From NCBI RefSeq assembly GCF_014897985.1, contig NZ_JABUZA010000005.1:62001-126000 (forward strand): a DNA stretch of 64,000 nucleotides, read 5' to 3'. The notes beneath the pieces are model-generated. The model saw only the letters and a list, made by a program, of their open reading frames with translations, searched no databases and was not told the DNA's origin. This DNA comes from Halomonas colorata. Its GTDB lineage: Bacteria; Pseudomonadota; Gammaproteobacteria; Pseudomonadales; Halomonadaceae. Of the stretch, positions 54,717 to 62,675 are shown one piece after another; positions within the stretch are counted from its first letter, which is position 1; the number at the start of each line of letters is the position of its first letter. The position numbers and the translations under genes were made by a program.

Positions 54717-55133
54717 TTATGAAGTGGAAACCTTACCACGTAGCGATTTGATTTTGCCTTTGCGGGTTTTATGGTCAACACGGCGTCGCTGGGAGCCTTT
54801 TGTCGGCTTAGTAGGACGGCGTACTTTCTGCTGCTTGGTCGCACTGATGATCAGTTCTTTCAAGCGCGTAAGGGCGTCTTCTTTATTAAGCTCCAGCGTG
54901 CGATAGCTTTGCGCCTTGATAATTACCACGCCCTCTTTACTGATGCGCTGATCATTAAGCGCCATCAAACGTTCTTTATAAAACGCAGGCAGCGTAGAGC
55001 GTAAAATATCAAAGCGTAAATGCACCGCTGACGCCACTTTGTTGACATTCTGGCCACCAGCACCCTGGGCTCGGATTTGGCTAATATCGATTTCCCAGTC
55101 GGCGAGGGCAACATGGTTGGAAATAGTGAGCAT
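54717..55133 (-). CDS. arfB: Alternative ribosome-rescue factor ArfB (peptidyl-tRNA hydrolase)
   Basis: A 138-residue protein that rescues ribosomes stalled at mRNA ends by hydrolysing peptidyl-tRNA. The catalytic GGQ is at residues 26-28 in IRAQGAGGQNVNKVASAVHLRFD. The basic C-terminal tail (KVRRPTKPTKGSQRRRVDHKTRKGKIKSLRGK) enters the mRNA channel. GAGGACTGG precedes the ATG. It follows the DUF1289 gene on the same strand direction with a 26-base gap in front. Confidence 0.95.
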   Translation of the reverse strand: MLTISNHVALADWEIDISQIRAQGAGGQNVNKVASAVHLRFDILRSTLPAFYKERLMALNDQRISKEGVVIIKAQSYRTLELNKEDALTRLKELIISATKQQKVRRPTKPTKGSQRRRVDHKTRKGKIKSLRGKVSTS

Positions 55134-55204
55134 CCAGTCCTCTGTGTCACACGTGAGTTATAAGGCTAGCACAGTTAACACAGAGGAGCGTGCAACCGCG
55201 GGGG

Positions 55205-56152
55205 TCAAGAGGCGAGGTTAGTGACCGGCTCACCGCTAATAAAGGCATTTAAATTTGCAAAGGCATCGCCGAAATAAAGCTCATAGCTATCTTTTTCGAC
55301 ATAACCCACGTGAGGGGTCGCCAGGCAATTGGGCAGTTGAATGAGCGGATCATCATGCGTGGGTTCACTGTCGAAAACATCGACCGCCGCACGCCCGGGC
55401 CTGCCTGCCTTTAGGGCACTGACCAAAGCGCCTGGGGCAATTAACGGTGCGCGGCTGGTGTTGACCAGAAGGGCGGTGGGGTTCATGCGGGCAAGGTGAT
55501 GTGCAGTGACTATACCGCGGGTCTCATCATTCAGGCGCAGGTGTAAGCTCAGCACATCGGCGCGTTGAAAAAGATCATCCTGGCTCTCGGCAACCGTTAA
55601 ACCCGCCTCAAGCGCGCGTGCCTGAGTGCTTTCGCGGCCCCATACCAGCACGTTCATCTCGAATGCCTGGGCGTAGCGGGCCACTAGGCTGCCTATTTTT
55701 CCGAAACCGAAAATCCCCAATGTGCGTCCCTTCAGCCCGGTACCTAGCGTTTGCTGCCAGTGGCCAGCTTTAAGGTTGGCTACTTCTTCAGGTATGTGAC
55801 GCATGGCTGATAGGATCAGCCCCCAAGTCAATTCAGCTGCCGCGTAGGGTGAGCCTTTACCCGCCATTACCGTGATGCCACGGCGCTGGCAGGCCTTGAG
55901 ATCCACATGGGCTGCGCCGCCGCCGGTTTGGCTAATCACTTTTAAGTTGGGTAAGCGTTCCAGGAGCTCTGCAGTGATAGGAGTACGCTCACGGATGAGT
56001 ACTAACGCATCTGCTGTCTGAAAGCGTTCGACTAGCGCCTCCAGATCGGTCAGCGTATCGTGATAAACCGTTACGTCATGCCTGCTCAGTGCAGCAAAGG
56101 CATTAAGGTGACGCACACAGTCCTGATAATCATCGGCAATCACGATCTTCAT
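55205..56152 (-). CDS. D-2-hydroxyacid dehydrogenase family protein
   Basis: A 315-residue NAD-dependent dehydrogenase. NAD-binding motif GRTLGIFGFGKIGSLVARYAQAF; catalytic Arg, Glu and His in VNTSRAPLIAPGALV, AVDVFDSEP and CLATPHVGYVEKDSYELYF. It reduces or oxidises a 2-hydroxy/2-keto acid pair; the substrate is not identifiable, and phosphoglycerate, glyoxylate and hydroxypyruvate are the usual options. AAGGACCTGCCA precedes the ATG. Divergent from the flavin reductase gene. Confidence 0.9.
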   Translation of the reverse strand: MKIVIADDYQDCVRHLNAFAALSRHDVTVYHDTLTDLEALVERFQTADALVLIRERTPITAELLERLPNLKVISQTGGGAAHVDLKACQRRGITVMAGKGSPYAAAELTWGLILSAMRHIPEEVANLKAGHWQQTLGTGLKGRTLGIFGFGKIGSLVARYAQAFEMNVLVWGRESTQARALEAGLTVAESQDDLFQRADVLSLHLRLNDETRGIVTAHHLARMNPTALLVNTSRAPLIAPGALVSALKAGRPGRAAVDVFDSEPTHDDPLIQLPNCLATPHVGYVEKDSYELYFGDAFANLNAFISGEPVTNLAS

Positions 56153-56254
56153 TGGCAGGTCCTTGGTCGGTGTAACATCATCATAAACGCAGCGCCGATA
56201 GCGTGCTGTTATAAAGTGATACTACCCTTACGTTTGGCAATCAAGGAGCAATGA

Positions 56255-56869
56255 ATGAGCGACTATTTATTAGAGGATTCTCCGTTAAGCGCTGGGATTA
56301 TTTATCGCCTGCTCTCAGGAAGTATCTGCCCACGCCCGATTGCGTGGGTAGCCACTCAAGGTACCAGTGGGAAGGACAATCTTGCGCCCTTTTCGTTTTT
56401 CAATGTGGCAAGCGTGACCCCGCCTGTCTTGGCTTTTTCGCCACTTCTAGATGGCAGCGGGCAGCCGAAAGATACAATTCGCAATCTAGAGGAATTGCCG
56501 GAATGCGTGGTGCATATTGGTAGTGAAGCGCTGATCGAAGCGCTGAACACAACTAGTGCCAGCCTGCCCAGAGAGGAAGATGAGTTTACGCTTGCAGGGC
56601 TTGAGAAAGCGCCAATGTCAGGCGTTTCAGTGCCGCGTATCGCAGCATCCCCAGTTGCCTTTGGTTGCAAGCTCTATGAGTTGATTCGCTTTGGCGACCA
56701 GCCTTTGGCGGGTACGCTGGTGTTGGCGCAGATAGTGTCTATTCATATCGATGACGCCGTATGGGATGGCCGTCATGTAGATATCGATTTACTCAAGCCT
56801 ATTGGCCGGCTAGCGGGTAGTGACTACGCTCGTGCAACCGACCGCTTTGCTATTGAGCGCCCGGCTTAA
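56255..56869 (+). CDS. Flavin reductase-like domain protein (flavoredoxin family)
   Basis: A 204-residue FMN-binding protein of the split-barrel type. Landmarks are YRLLSGSICPRPIAWVATQGTSGKDNLAPFSFFNVASVTPPVLAFSPL and the family ending DIDLLKPIGRLAGSDYAR. It is typically an NAD(P)H:FMN reductase or a partner of a monooxygenase. Partner unknown. AAGGAG precedes the ATG; a frame from 56251 in another register is a shadow. Confidence 0.85.
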   Translation: MSDYLLEDSPLSAGIIYRLLSGSICPRPIAWVATQGTSGKDNLAPFSFFNVASVTPPVLAFSPLLDGSGQPKDTIRNLEELPECVVHIGSEALIEALNTTSASLPREEDEFTLAGLEKAPMSGVSVPRIAASPVAFGCKLYELIRFGDQPLAGTLVLAQIVSIHIDDAVWDGRHVDIDLLKPIGRLAGSDYARATDRFAIERPA

Positions 56870-57030
56870 TCTAGCAAGCCTGCACTGAGCTATGTCTGAA
56901 GCTATTTCAGGTTCTATATCCGTTTCTATATCAGGTTCTATGTCTCGGGCCAGAACTGCCTGGTGCTTAGGTCAGAAACGCTTTCAATACAATTCTTATA
57001 AAGCAATCGCTAACTTAAGTATAAATAAGC
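56870..57030. other. Intergenic stretch with short repeats
   Basis: No supported ORF. It holds a repeated motif with short spacing (CTATATCCGTTTCTATATCA, then GGTTCTATGTC) near 56910-56945. The rest is AT-rich and leads into the chemoreceptor promoter. Confidence 0.5.
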
Positions 57031-57057
57031 TTTAGTTAAACTACCCCCTGCCGATAC
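57031..57057 (+). promoter_or_regulatory. Candidate sigma-28 (FliA) promoter of the chemoreceptor gene
   Basis: TTTAGTTA, an 11-base spacer, then GCCGATAC. The consensus is TAAAGTTT, 11 bases, GCCGATAA, so the -10 matches seven of eight bases and the -35 about five of eight. It stands 193 bases before the chemoreceptor start, with the start codon reached by a long leader. Confidence 0.6.
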
Positions 57058-57249
57058 TAGTAGCGTGATATCCGTTTTTGGAAAGAGCGTTGTAATGGCG
57101 CTCAAGGTCGTCATTTATATCGATTTTTTTGGAAAATGAATACCTAACCCTTGCCCTAAGCGGTTATCCTTAGCCGCCTTATTAGAGGTGCTTTTTCAAA
57201 AAAAAGCAGACGTTACCTGTATAACTTCTGACACAAGCGAACACCCATA

Positions 57250-59355
57250 ATGAAAAAGACTTTCAGTATCCGCGCCATGTTAATCAGCCTTTTCATCATG
57301 GCAATGCTGGGCGCGGTTGCGCTTGCTGCTACCGGTTGGTTTACCAATCAGCGGCTTATCAACTCCCAGCACACTATTACCGATGAGGTGCTTCCCCTTC
57401 AGGATGCCAGCCGCCGTTTGGTACTGACCATGGCCGCTTTTGGCCAACGCCATAGTGAGCTGCTCGCTGCAGAAGATGAGTCTGCACTGGAAAACGTCGT
57501 GTCTGAAGAGACACTTAATCAACGTTTTATGGATGCACGCGAAGCGCTGAAAGAGGACGGGGCTCAAGCGCAGCTGGCAACCCTCGATAGTCATTATAAT
57601 GCGCTATTGGACGGTGATGCTGAGCTTGAAATGGTGCGTCAGGTTGAGCTTAATCTGAAATCGGAAATGGACGCCCAGCTGGGCAACATGGAAATGTTTG
57701 TGAGTAGCGCCATGAGTAGCGCGGAAGAGATCGCTAACGTTTCGGTGCTTAATCAGCAGCGCTATCAGCGTGATCAAAGGGACCTTATGGAGGCGTGGCG
57801 TGAAGATGACATGACCACGCTACCCACAACGATTCTGGATGGTTTGTTTGTTCAGGGCGCCAATATAGGGCGTTATAGTGCCGATGTACGTACGGCACTG
57901 GCGATGTTGGCAGGATATGGCCATCAAATGGTACAGGCGTCCAATAGCGGGATGCTTTCCATGTTACGTCAGCAGTTTATTGAAACGCAGTTTAGCCAGG
58001 TGCGTAGTTCATTATCCGCTATTCTCGATGCGCCTAATTCCGATAGAAATCAGGCGCGTATGGTCACTGCGCTGTCTGAGGTGGTCGACGAGCTTGAAAG
58101 CATCATGATAACCGGCCCCATGTCGGTGTCTATGCTGCGTGAGCAGCAGCTGGAGCTCAGTGAGCAGGTTCAGATAGCGCTTACGAATGTCGCAAGCGCT
58201 ATGCAAGCAATGCAGCAAGCGCTAGGCGAGGTAGAAAACTACGCCGTTGCTCAGGCGGATAGTGCCGTTAACCGGGCTGAAGCCTTAGCAGCTACCGGTT
58301 TGACGCTGCTGATTGGCGTAACGCTTGGAGTTGTTACGCTACTGGCCATCTTTGGCTGGCGTACGCTGGTACGTGTTCTAGGCCCGCTGGTCGCCATGCG
58401 TCGTCAGATGGAAAATATTAGCGGTGCCGCCGGTGAAAATGCCGACCTTTCACAGCGCCTGATGTTACAGCGCAATGATGAAGTGGGCCAAACCGCTCAG
58501 GCCTTTAACCGGATGATGGATACGTTCGAAGGTATGGTCGCGCAGATTCGGGAAAGCGCTGAGGCCATTGCTGCGAGTAGCCGACAGATTGCCAGCGGCA
58601 ATGAAAACCTCTCCCAGCGTACCGACCAGCAGTCCGCTTCGCTTGCGGAAACAGCGTCTAGCCTTGAGCAAATTACCTCGACAGTGAAGCAAACCGCCGA
58701 TTACGCATACCAGGCCAAAGACGCCAGTGGCAGTGTTGATCAGCGAGCCCGCTCGGCAGGAGATGTCGCCAAGCGCACTACAGCCGCGATGAGTGACATT
58801 CGCGAAGCGAGCGAGAAAATCACCTCAATCATTAAAGCCATTGACGATATTGCCTTCCAGACCAACTTACTGGCGCTAAATGCCTCCGTAGAGGCCGCTC
58901 GTGCAGGCGAACAGGGGCGTGGCTTTGCGGTAGTGGCCCAGGAAGTGCGTAAACTTGCCGGGCGCAGTGCGGATGAGGCGGCGCAAATCCGGCATCTGGT
59001 CGATGATAGCGTGGCCAAGGTCAGCGAGGGTGAGGAGTTGGTAAATGCCTCCAGCACGCACCTTCAGGAAATTATCGATAGTCTCTCTGAAGTCACGCGC
59101 TACGTGACCGAGATCGCCGACGCAACGCAAGAGCAGTCTACGGGGATCGAGCAGATCAACCAGGCGATTTCCCAGCTAGATCAGGTAACCCACCAGAACG
59201 CTCGCTTAGTGCAGGATGCTTCAAGCGCGAGCCAGGAGCTTGATGAGCGTGCCGGTGATATGCATACGCTGGTTAGCCGCTTCAGGGTTAGCGACAGCGT
59301 TGGGCAAAATGCACTTTCATTACCGCAACATAAGGCACCGATGCAGTTAACCTAA
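57250..59355 (+). CDS. Methyl-accepting chemotaxis protein
   Basis: A 701-residue receptor. TM1 is at about 10-30 (MLISLFIMAMLGAVALAATGWF). A long helical periplasmic sensing domain (about 32-345) follows, then TM2 at about 347-370, HAMP at about 371-425, and the cytoplasmic signalling domain with the tip region FQTNLLALNASVEAARAGEQGRGFAVVAQEVRKLAGRSADEAAQIR. There is no C-terminal methyltransferase-binding pentapeptide. Ligand unknown. The sigma-28-like promoter upstream agrees with flagellar-regulon expression. No cheW/A genes are nearby. Confidence 0.94.
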   Translation: MKKTFSIRAMLISLFIMAMLGAVALAATGWFTNQRLINSQHTITDEVLPLQDASRRLVLTMAAFGQRHSELLAAEDESALENVVSEETLNQRFMDAREALKEDGAQAQLATLDSHYNALLDGDAELEMVRQVELNLKSEMDAQLGNMEMFVSSAMSSAEEIANVSVLNQQRYQRDQRDLMEAWREDDMTTLPTTILDGLFVQGANIGRYSADVRTALAMLAGYGHQMVQASNSGMLSMLRQQFIETQFSQVRSSLSAILDAPNSDRNQARMVTALSEVVDELESIMITGPMSVSMLREQQLELSEQVQIALTNVASAMQAMQQALGEVENYAVAQADSAVNRAEALAATGLTLLIGVTLGVVTLLAIFGWRTLVRVLGPLVAMRRQMENISGAAGENADLSQRLMLQRNDEVGQTAQAFNRMMDTFEGMVAQIRESAEAIAASSRQIASGNENLSQRTDQQSASLAETASSLEQITSTVKQTADYAYQAKDASGSVDQRARSAGDVAKRTTAAMSDIREASEKITSIIKAIDDIAFQTNLLALNASVEAARAGEQGRGFAVVAQEVRKLAGRSADEAAQIRHLVDDSVAKVSEGEELVNASSTHLQEIIDSLSEVTRYVTEIADATQEQSTGIEQINQAISQLDQVTHQNARLVQDASSASQELDERAGDMHTLVSRFRVSDSVGQNALSLPQHKAPMQLT

Positions 59356-59379
59356 CCATCGCCGCCGTGCTTTCTTTCA

Positions 59380-59404
59380 GCGAACGTGTCTTAGGCACGT
59401 TCGC
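59380..59404 (+). terminator. Hairpin after the chemoreceptor gene
   Basis: GCGAACGTG and CACGTTCGC pair perfectly around TCTTAGG, 25 bases past the stop; T-richness after it is weak. Confidence 0.72.
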
Positions 59405-59484
59405 TGTGTTGCGTTTTAGGGGTTGATTTATAGCCGAGGTGCCTGCACCCATCAAGAGACAGTCATCCAAATCAAGGAAGTGAA

Positions 59485-60114
59485 ATGACGACATTAGTGA
59501 TTGGCGCCAACGGGCAGATCGGTAAACAGTTTTGCGAGCTGGCCAAACAGGCTGATGTGCCGATCAAGGCCATGGTGCGCAAGGATGAGCAAGCTGCCTG
59601 GTTTACTGAACGCGGCATCGAAACGGTGATCGCCGACCTTGAAGGTGAGCTTGAACATGCCTTTGAAGGCTGCGATCAGGTGGTTTTCACCGCCGGTTCT
59701 GGGCCACACACCGGCCCGGATAAAACGCTCATGATCGATCTGTTTGGTGCTATTCGAGCCGCCGATATTGCCAGTGAAAAAGGGCTTGATCGCTATATTA
59801 TGGTGAGCGCTATTCGCGCAGAGCGCCCTTTGGATGCACCCGAAAAGATGCGCCCTTACATGGCTGCCAAGTTTGCCGCGGATAGCCACCTACGCTTTGC
59901 CAAAGTTCCCCACGTCATCCTCAAGCCAGGCCCCTTGACTGATGAGAAGGCAACGCACGGATTTGCCGGAACGATGCAGGCATCTCCTGAACAATCCATT
60001 ACCCGGGCAGATGTTGCTCATGCCTTACTGCACGTTGTGAAAACACCTACGTTGAAAGATAAGGAGTTCACACTCTTGAACGGTAAGGAATCCATTAGTG
60101 ACCTCGTGCACTAA
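59485..60114 (+). CDS. NAD(P)-binding SDR/NmrA-like protein (YtfG/atypical SDR type)
   Basis: A 209-residue atypical short-chain dehydrogenase with the nucleotide motif TTLVIGANGQIGKQFCELAKQADVPIKAMVR and a substrate-domain segment AAKFAADSHLRFAKVPHVILKPGPLTDEKATHGF. It lacks the classical YxxxK. Likely an NAD(P)H-dependent or sensor-type protein. AAGGAAGTGAA precedes the ATG. The next gene starts 17 bases before its stop. Confidence 0.82.
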   Translation: MTTLVIGANGQIGKQFCELAKQADVPIKAMVRKDEQAAWFTERGIETVIADLEGELEHAFEGCDQVVFTAGSGPHTGPDKTLMIDLFGAIRAADIASEKGLDRYIMVSAIRAERPLDAPEKMRPYMAAKFAADSHLRFAKVPHVILKPGPLTDEKATHGFAGTMQASPEQSITRADVAHALLHVVKTPTLKDKEFTLLNGKESISDLVH

Positions 60115-60601
60115 ACCCGAGCCCTTATTGACGCTCGATGCGCCTGTCGGCGTGATTGCCGACACGCATGGGTTGCTACGCGATGAAGCCCTCACTTACT
60201 TAACGGGGTGTGGGCTCATTCTTCATTTAGGCGATGTCGGCCAAAAGCCGGAAGATCAGTCCATTCTTGATCGCCTTGAGCAAATAGCGCCGCTGTTTGT
60301 GGTTAAGGGCAACATCGATACCGCTCCATGGGCCGAGTCATTGCCGCTAACCCATTCGCTTGACGTAAATGGTTGGCGGCTGCATCTGGTACATCGCCTT
60401 ATCGATTTCGATGAAGCGACGCCTTGTGATGTGGTTTTGCATGGCCACTCTCACAAGCCGCGTAACGAGTGGCAAGAGGATCGCCTGCTATTTAACCCCG
60501 GCGCGGCGGGCAAGCGTCGCTTTAAACTACCTATTACGCTTGGCAAATTATGGCTTGAAGAGCACCAGATAAAGCGCGCGATTATTCACTTACCGCTTTG
60601 A
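60098..60601 (+). CDS. YfcE/MJ0936-type metallophosphoesterase
   Basis: A 167-residue phosphoesterase with the metal-site motifs GVIADTHGLL, HLGDVG, VKGNIDT and HGHSHKP. It hydrolyses phosphodiesters such as 2',3'-cyclic nucleotides in homologues. The start is GTG at 60098 inside the upstream gene, with AAGGAA before it, so the two are translationally coupled. Confidence 0.88.
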   Translation: MTSCTKPEPLLTLDAPVGVIADTHGLLRDEALTYLTGCGLILHLGDVGQKPEDQSILDRLEQIAPLFVVKGNIDTAPWAESLPLTHSLDVNGWRLHLVHRLIDFDEATPCDVVLHGHSHKPRNEWQEDRLLFNPGAAGKRRFKLPITLGKLWLEEHQIKRAIIHLPL

Positions 60602-60726
60602 AGGCGCGTTCTTGGTCATAAAAAACAGTGTAGTAATGACGTACTACCCCTGAAGTAAAAGCGCTTGTTAGGCTTGTGTTACACACTCAGCGTGTGCTCG
60701 ATGATAAAACAATAAGGAGTGCGGAG

Positions 60727-61296
60727 ATGAGCAGCAAGCGTATCTTGATGATTACTGGCGACTTTACTGAAGATTACGAAACCATGGTTCCTTTCCAGGC
60801 ATTAATGGCAGTTGGCCATCAGGTAGATGCTGTTTGCCCTGGCAAGGCATCGGGTGACACCGTGGCGACGGCGATTCATGATTTCGAAGGTGATCAAACC
60901 TATTCTGAAAAACCTGGTCACCGATTTGCGCTCAATGCCGATTTTGAGCGTATCGATCCCGCTGATTATGATGCCCTGGTGGTACCCGGTGGGCGTGCTC
61001 CGGAATACCTACGTTTGAATCAAGATGTGTTGACGATGGTTCGGCACTTTTTTGAAGCCAACAAGCCTGTCGCCGCGATTTGCCACGGCGCACAACTGTT
61101 AGCCGCTGCAAAAGTGCTCGAAGGAAGGCAGTGTTCTGCATACCCCGCTTGCCAGCCAGAAGTTGAGCTTGCGGGCGGGCATTTCGCCAGCATCGACGTA
61201 AGTGATGCGGTAACCGATGGCAACCTGGTAACGGCGCCCGCTTGGCCAGCACACCCGGCTTGGCTTGCTCAATTTATGGCGCTGCTAAACAAGTGA
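60727..61296 (+). CDS. DJ-1/PfpI-family protein
   Basis: A 189-residue member with the nucleophile elbow cysteine in [17 protein letters not shown], a glutamate-type site [16 protein letters not shown], and [19 protein letters not shown] at the end. Such proteins are proteases, chaperones, glyoxalases or deglycases; the specific role is uncertain. The ATG at 60727 with AATAAGGAG upstream is chosen over the in-frame TTG at 60676. A histidine of the usual C-H pair follows the cysteine directly. Confidence 0.88.
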   Translation: MSSKRILMITGDFTEDYETMVPFQALMAVGHQVDAVCPGKASGDTVATAIHDFEGDQTYSEKPGHRFALNADFERIDPADYDALVVPGGRAPEYLRLNQDVLTMVRHFFEANKPVAAICHGAQLLAAAKVLEGRQCSAYPACQPEVELAGGHFASIDVSDAVTDGNLVTAPAWPAHPAWLAQFMALLNK

Positions 61297-61335
61297 GCAC
61301 TGGGTCGTTAGCATAATCATATAAAGCGAAGCCTG

Positions 61336-61387
61336 CGCGCCTAACCGACATGCATCTACAGACATGCATCTACAGACATTAGGCGCG
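61336..61387. repeat. Inverted repeat with a doubled 14-bp unit in the loop
   Basis: CGCGCCTAA (61336-61344) can pair with TTAGGCGCG (61379-61387). Between them GACATGCATCTACA occurs twice in a row (61347-61374). It lies after the DJ-1 gene and may be a terminator or a small mobile-repeat remnant. Confidence 0.65.
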
Positions 61388-61442
61388 TAGCGTCGTTGCC
61401 CGCTATGCTAACGACTTATCTGAACGTTAAGAGATCACACCC

Positions 61443-61805
61443 ATGTGCAAACTCTTTATTCACGCCAATCCTGAGCTGTGGTCCAGCGCGACGCATTCAC
61501 TGCGTATTGATGGCATGGTGACGAGCGTGCGAATGGAGCACTACTTCTGGCTCATTCTGGAAGAGATCGCCACGCGTGATGGTATGAATACGGCTCAACT
61601 GATTACTCGCCTATATCATGAATCTATCGATGCCGGACACGACCTGGGTAATTTCACCTCGTTTTTACGCGTGTGCGCGCTGCGTTACCAGGCGCTTCAA
61701 CTATCGGGAGACATTCCCGCTCAGCATGAGGTACCGATTGCGACTCTGGATGCCGAGGAAATACTCATTCGTGAAAGTCGATCCAGGCGCAGCCAGGTTC
61801 ACTAA
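61443..61805 (+). CDS. Ribbon-helix-helix domain protein (RHH_4 type)
   Basis: A 120-residue protein with a ribbon-helix-helix-like N-terminal half: THSLRIDGMVTSVRMEHYFWLILEEIATRDGMNTAQLITRLYHESIDAGHDLGNFTSFLRVCALRYQA. It should bind DNA as a dimer; its target is unknown. The start has only a weak AAGAGA. Next on the same strand is the ETVL repeat and the small HTH-like gene. Confidence 0.75.
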   Translation: MCKLFIHANPELWSSATHSLRIDGMVTSVRMEHYFWLILEEIATRDGMNTAQLITRLYHESIDAGHDLGNFTSFLRVCALRYQALQLSGDIPAQHEVPIATLDAEEILIRESRSRRSQVH

Positions 61806-61873
61806 TCCTTACCGCCTCAGAGTTATAATGAGCAACATTAAGGCACCGATGGGTAGCGATAAAGATAGTGGCG

Positions 61874-61957
61874 GAGACGGTACTTGAAACAGTACTTGAG
61901 ACGGTACTTGAGACAGTACTTGAAACAGTACTTGAAACAGTACTCAAGACAGTCATT
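61874..61957. repeat. 12-bp minisatellite, seven units
   Basis: Units of GARACRGTACTT (R = A/G) run 61874-61885, 61886-61897 and so on to 61957; the last two are degenerate. In one frame they read (E)TVL repeated and connect to the next gene's frame; on the other strand they read TVSS repeats. Confidence 0.9.
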
Positions 61958-61969
61958 AACAGGACTTTT

Positions 61970-62311
61970 ATGACAGATGTTGCCACTGCCGTGCGTCAAT
62001 TACTCGCCACGGCACCGGAAAAAACATTACCGATGACTTATCAACAAGTGGCGGCGGCATTGGGCTTGACGCCTCCTCGTACTATTCAGCGGGTAACGCA
62101 GGCGTTGGAACAGCTTATGCGCGACGATGCCGCTTCTCATCGGCCATTTATCGCTGCATTGGTGGTCAGCCGCCGGGGCGAAAATATGCCCGCCGCTGGG
62201 TTCTTTGAGCAAGCCGTCGCGTTGGGGCGCTTTCCTGCTCACCCCATACAGCATACGGAGGCTTATCGCGCTGAATATCAGCAGGCGTTGGCATCGCGTT
62301 CAAACGCATAA
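61970..62311 (+). CDS. Small winged-helix-like protein (113 residues)
   Basis: MTDVATAVRQLLATAPEKTLPMTYQQVAAALGLTPPRTIQRVTQALEQLMRDDAASHRPFIAALVVSRRGENMPAAGFFEQAVALGRFP. The first 70 residues look like a small HTH (helix, turn with LGLTPPRTIQRVTQAL). I do not recognise a named family. An in-frame GTG at 61868 would add an ETVL-repeat N-terminus; ATG at 61970 with AGGA just before it is preferred. Confidence 0.65.
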   Translation: MTDVATAVRQLLATAPEKTLPMTYQQVAAALGLTPPRTIQRVTQALEQLMRDDAASHRPFIAALVVSRRGENMPAAGFFEQAVALGRFPAHPIQHTEAYRAEYQQALASRSNA

Positions 62312-62313
62312 TC

Positions 62314-62532
62314 TTATTTAGATGGCTTGCGTAACGGATCAAGCAAGTCGCTCAGCCCGTTATGGTCAATCTCCTGCATTAGTTGCAGCAGCTGGCCAAT
62401 TTCTCCCGATGGAAATCCCTCCCGCGCAAACCAGTTAAGATAGGGCCCCGGCAGATCGGCAATCAGCCAGCCCTGGTGTTTGCCGAATGGCATCGTACGG
62501 GTGACCAGTTTTTCAAGGTCTTCAGGCCTCAT
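62314..62532 (-). CDS. DUF3820 protein
   Basis: A 72-residue protein matching DUF3820: MPFGKHQGWLIADLPGPYLNWFAREGFPSGEIGQLLQLMQEIDHNGL. It is a small protein of unknown function seen in many proteobacteria, sometimes described as a quorum-sensing-regulated factor. GGAAACAAAGAT precedes the ATG. Divergent from mqo. Confidence 0.88.
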   Translation of the reverse strand: MRPEDLEKLVTRTMPFGKHQGWLIADLPGPYLNWFAREGFPSGEIGQLLQLMQEIDHNGLSDLLDPLRKPSK

Positions 62533-62675
62533 ATCTTTGTTTCCTCTGTGCTTATCTACCGCGCTGGTTTCCGAAAAGACGTAATTTTGTTAGACTTTAG
62601 TCGACAAATTATACCCCCCTCGATGCCGGGCGATTATAGCTTCGGTAAGTTACTTATGTATCGTCTGGATATGAC

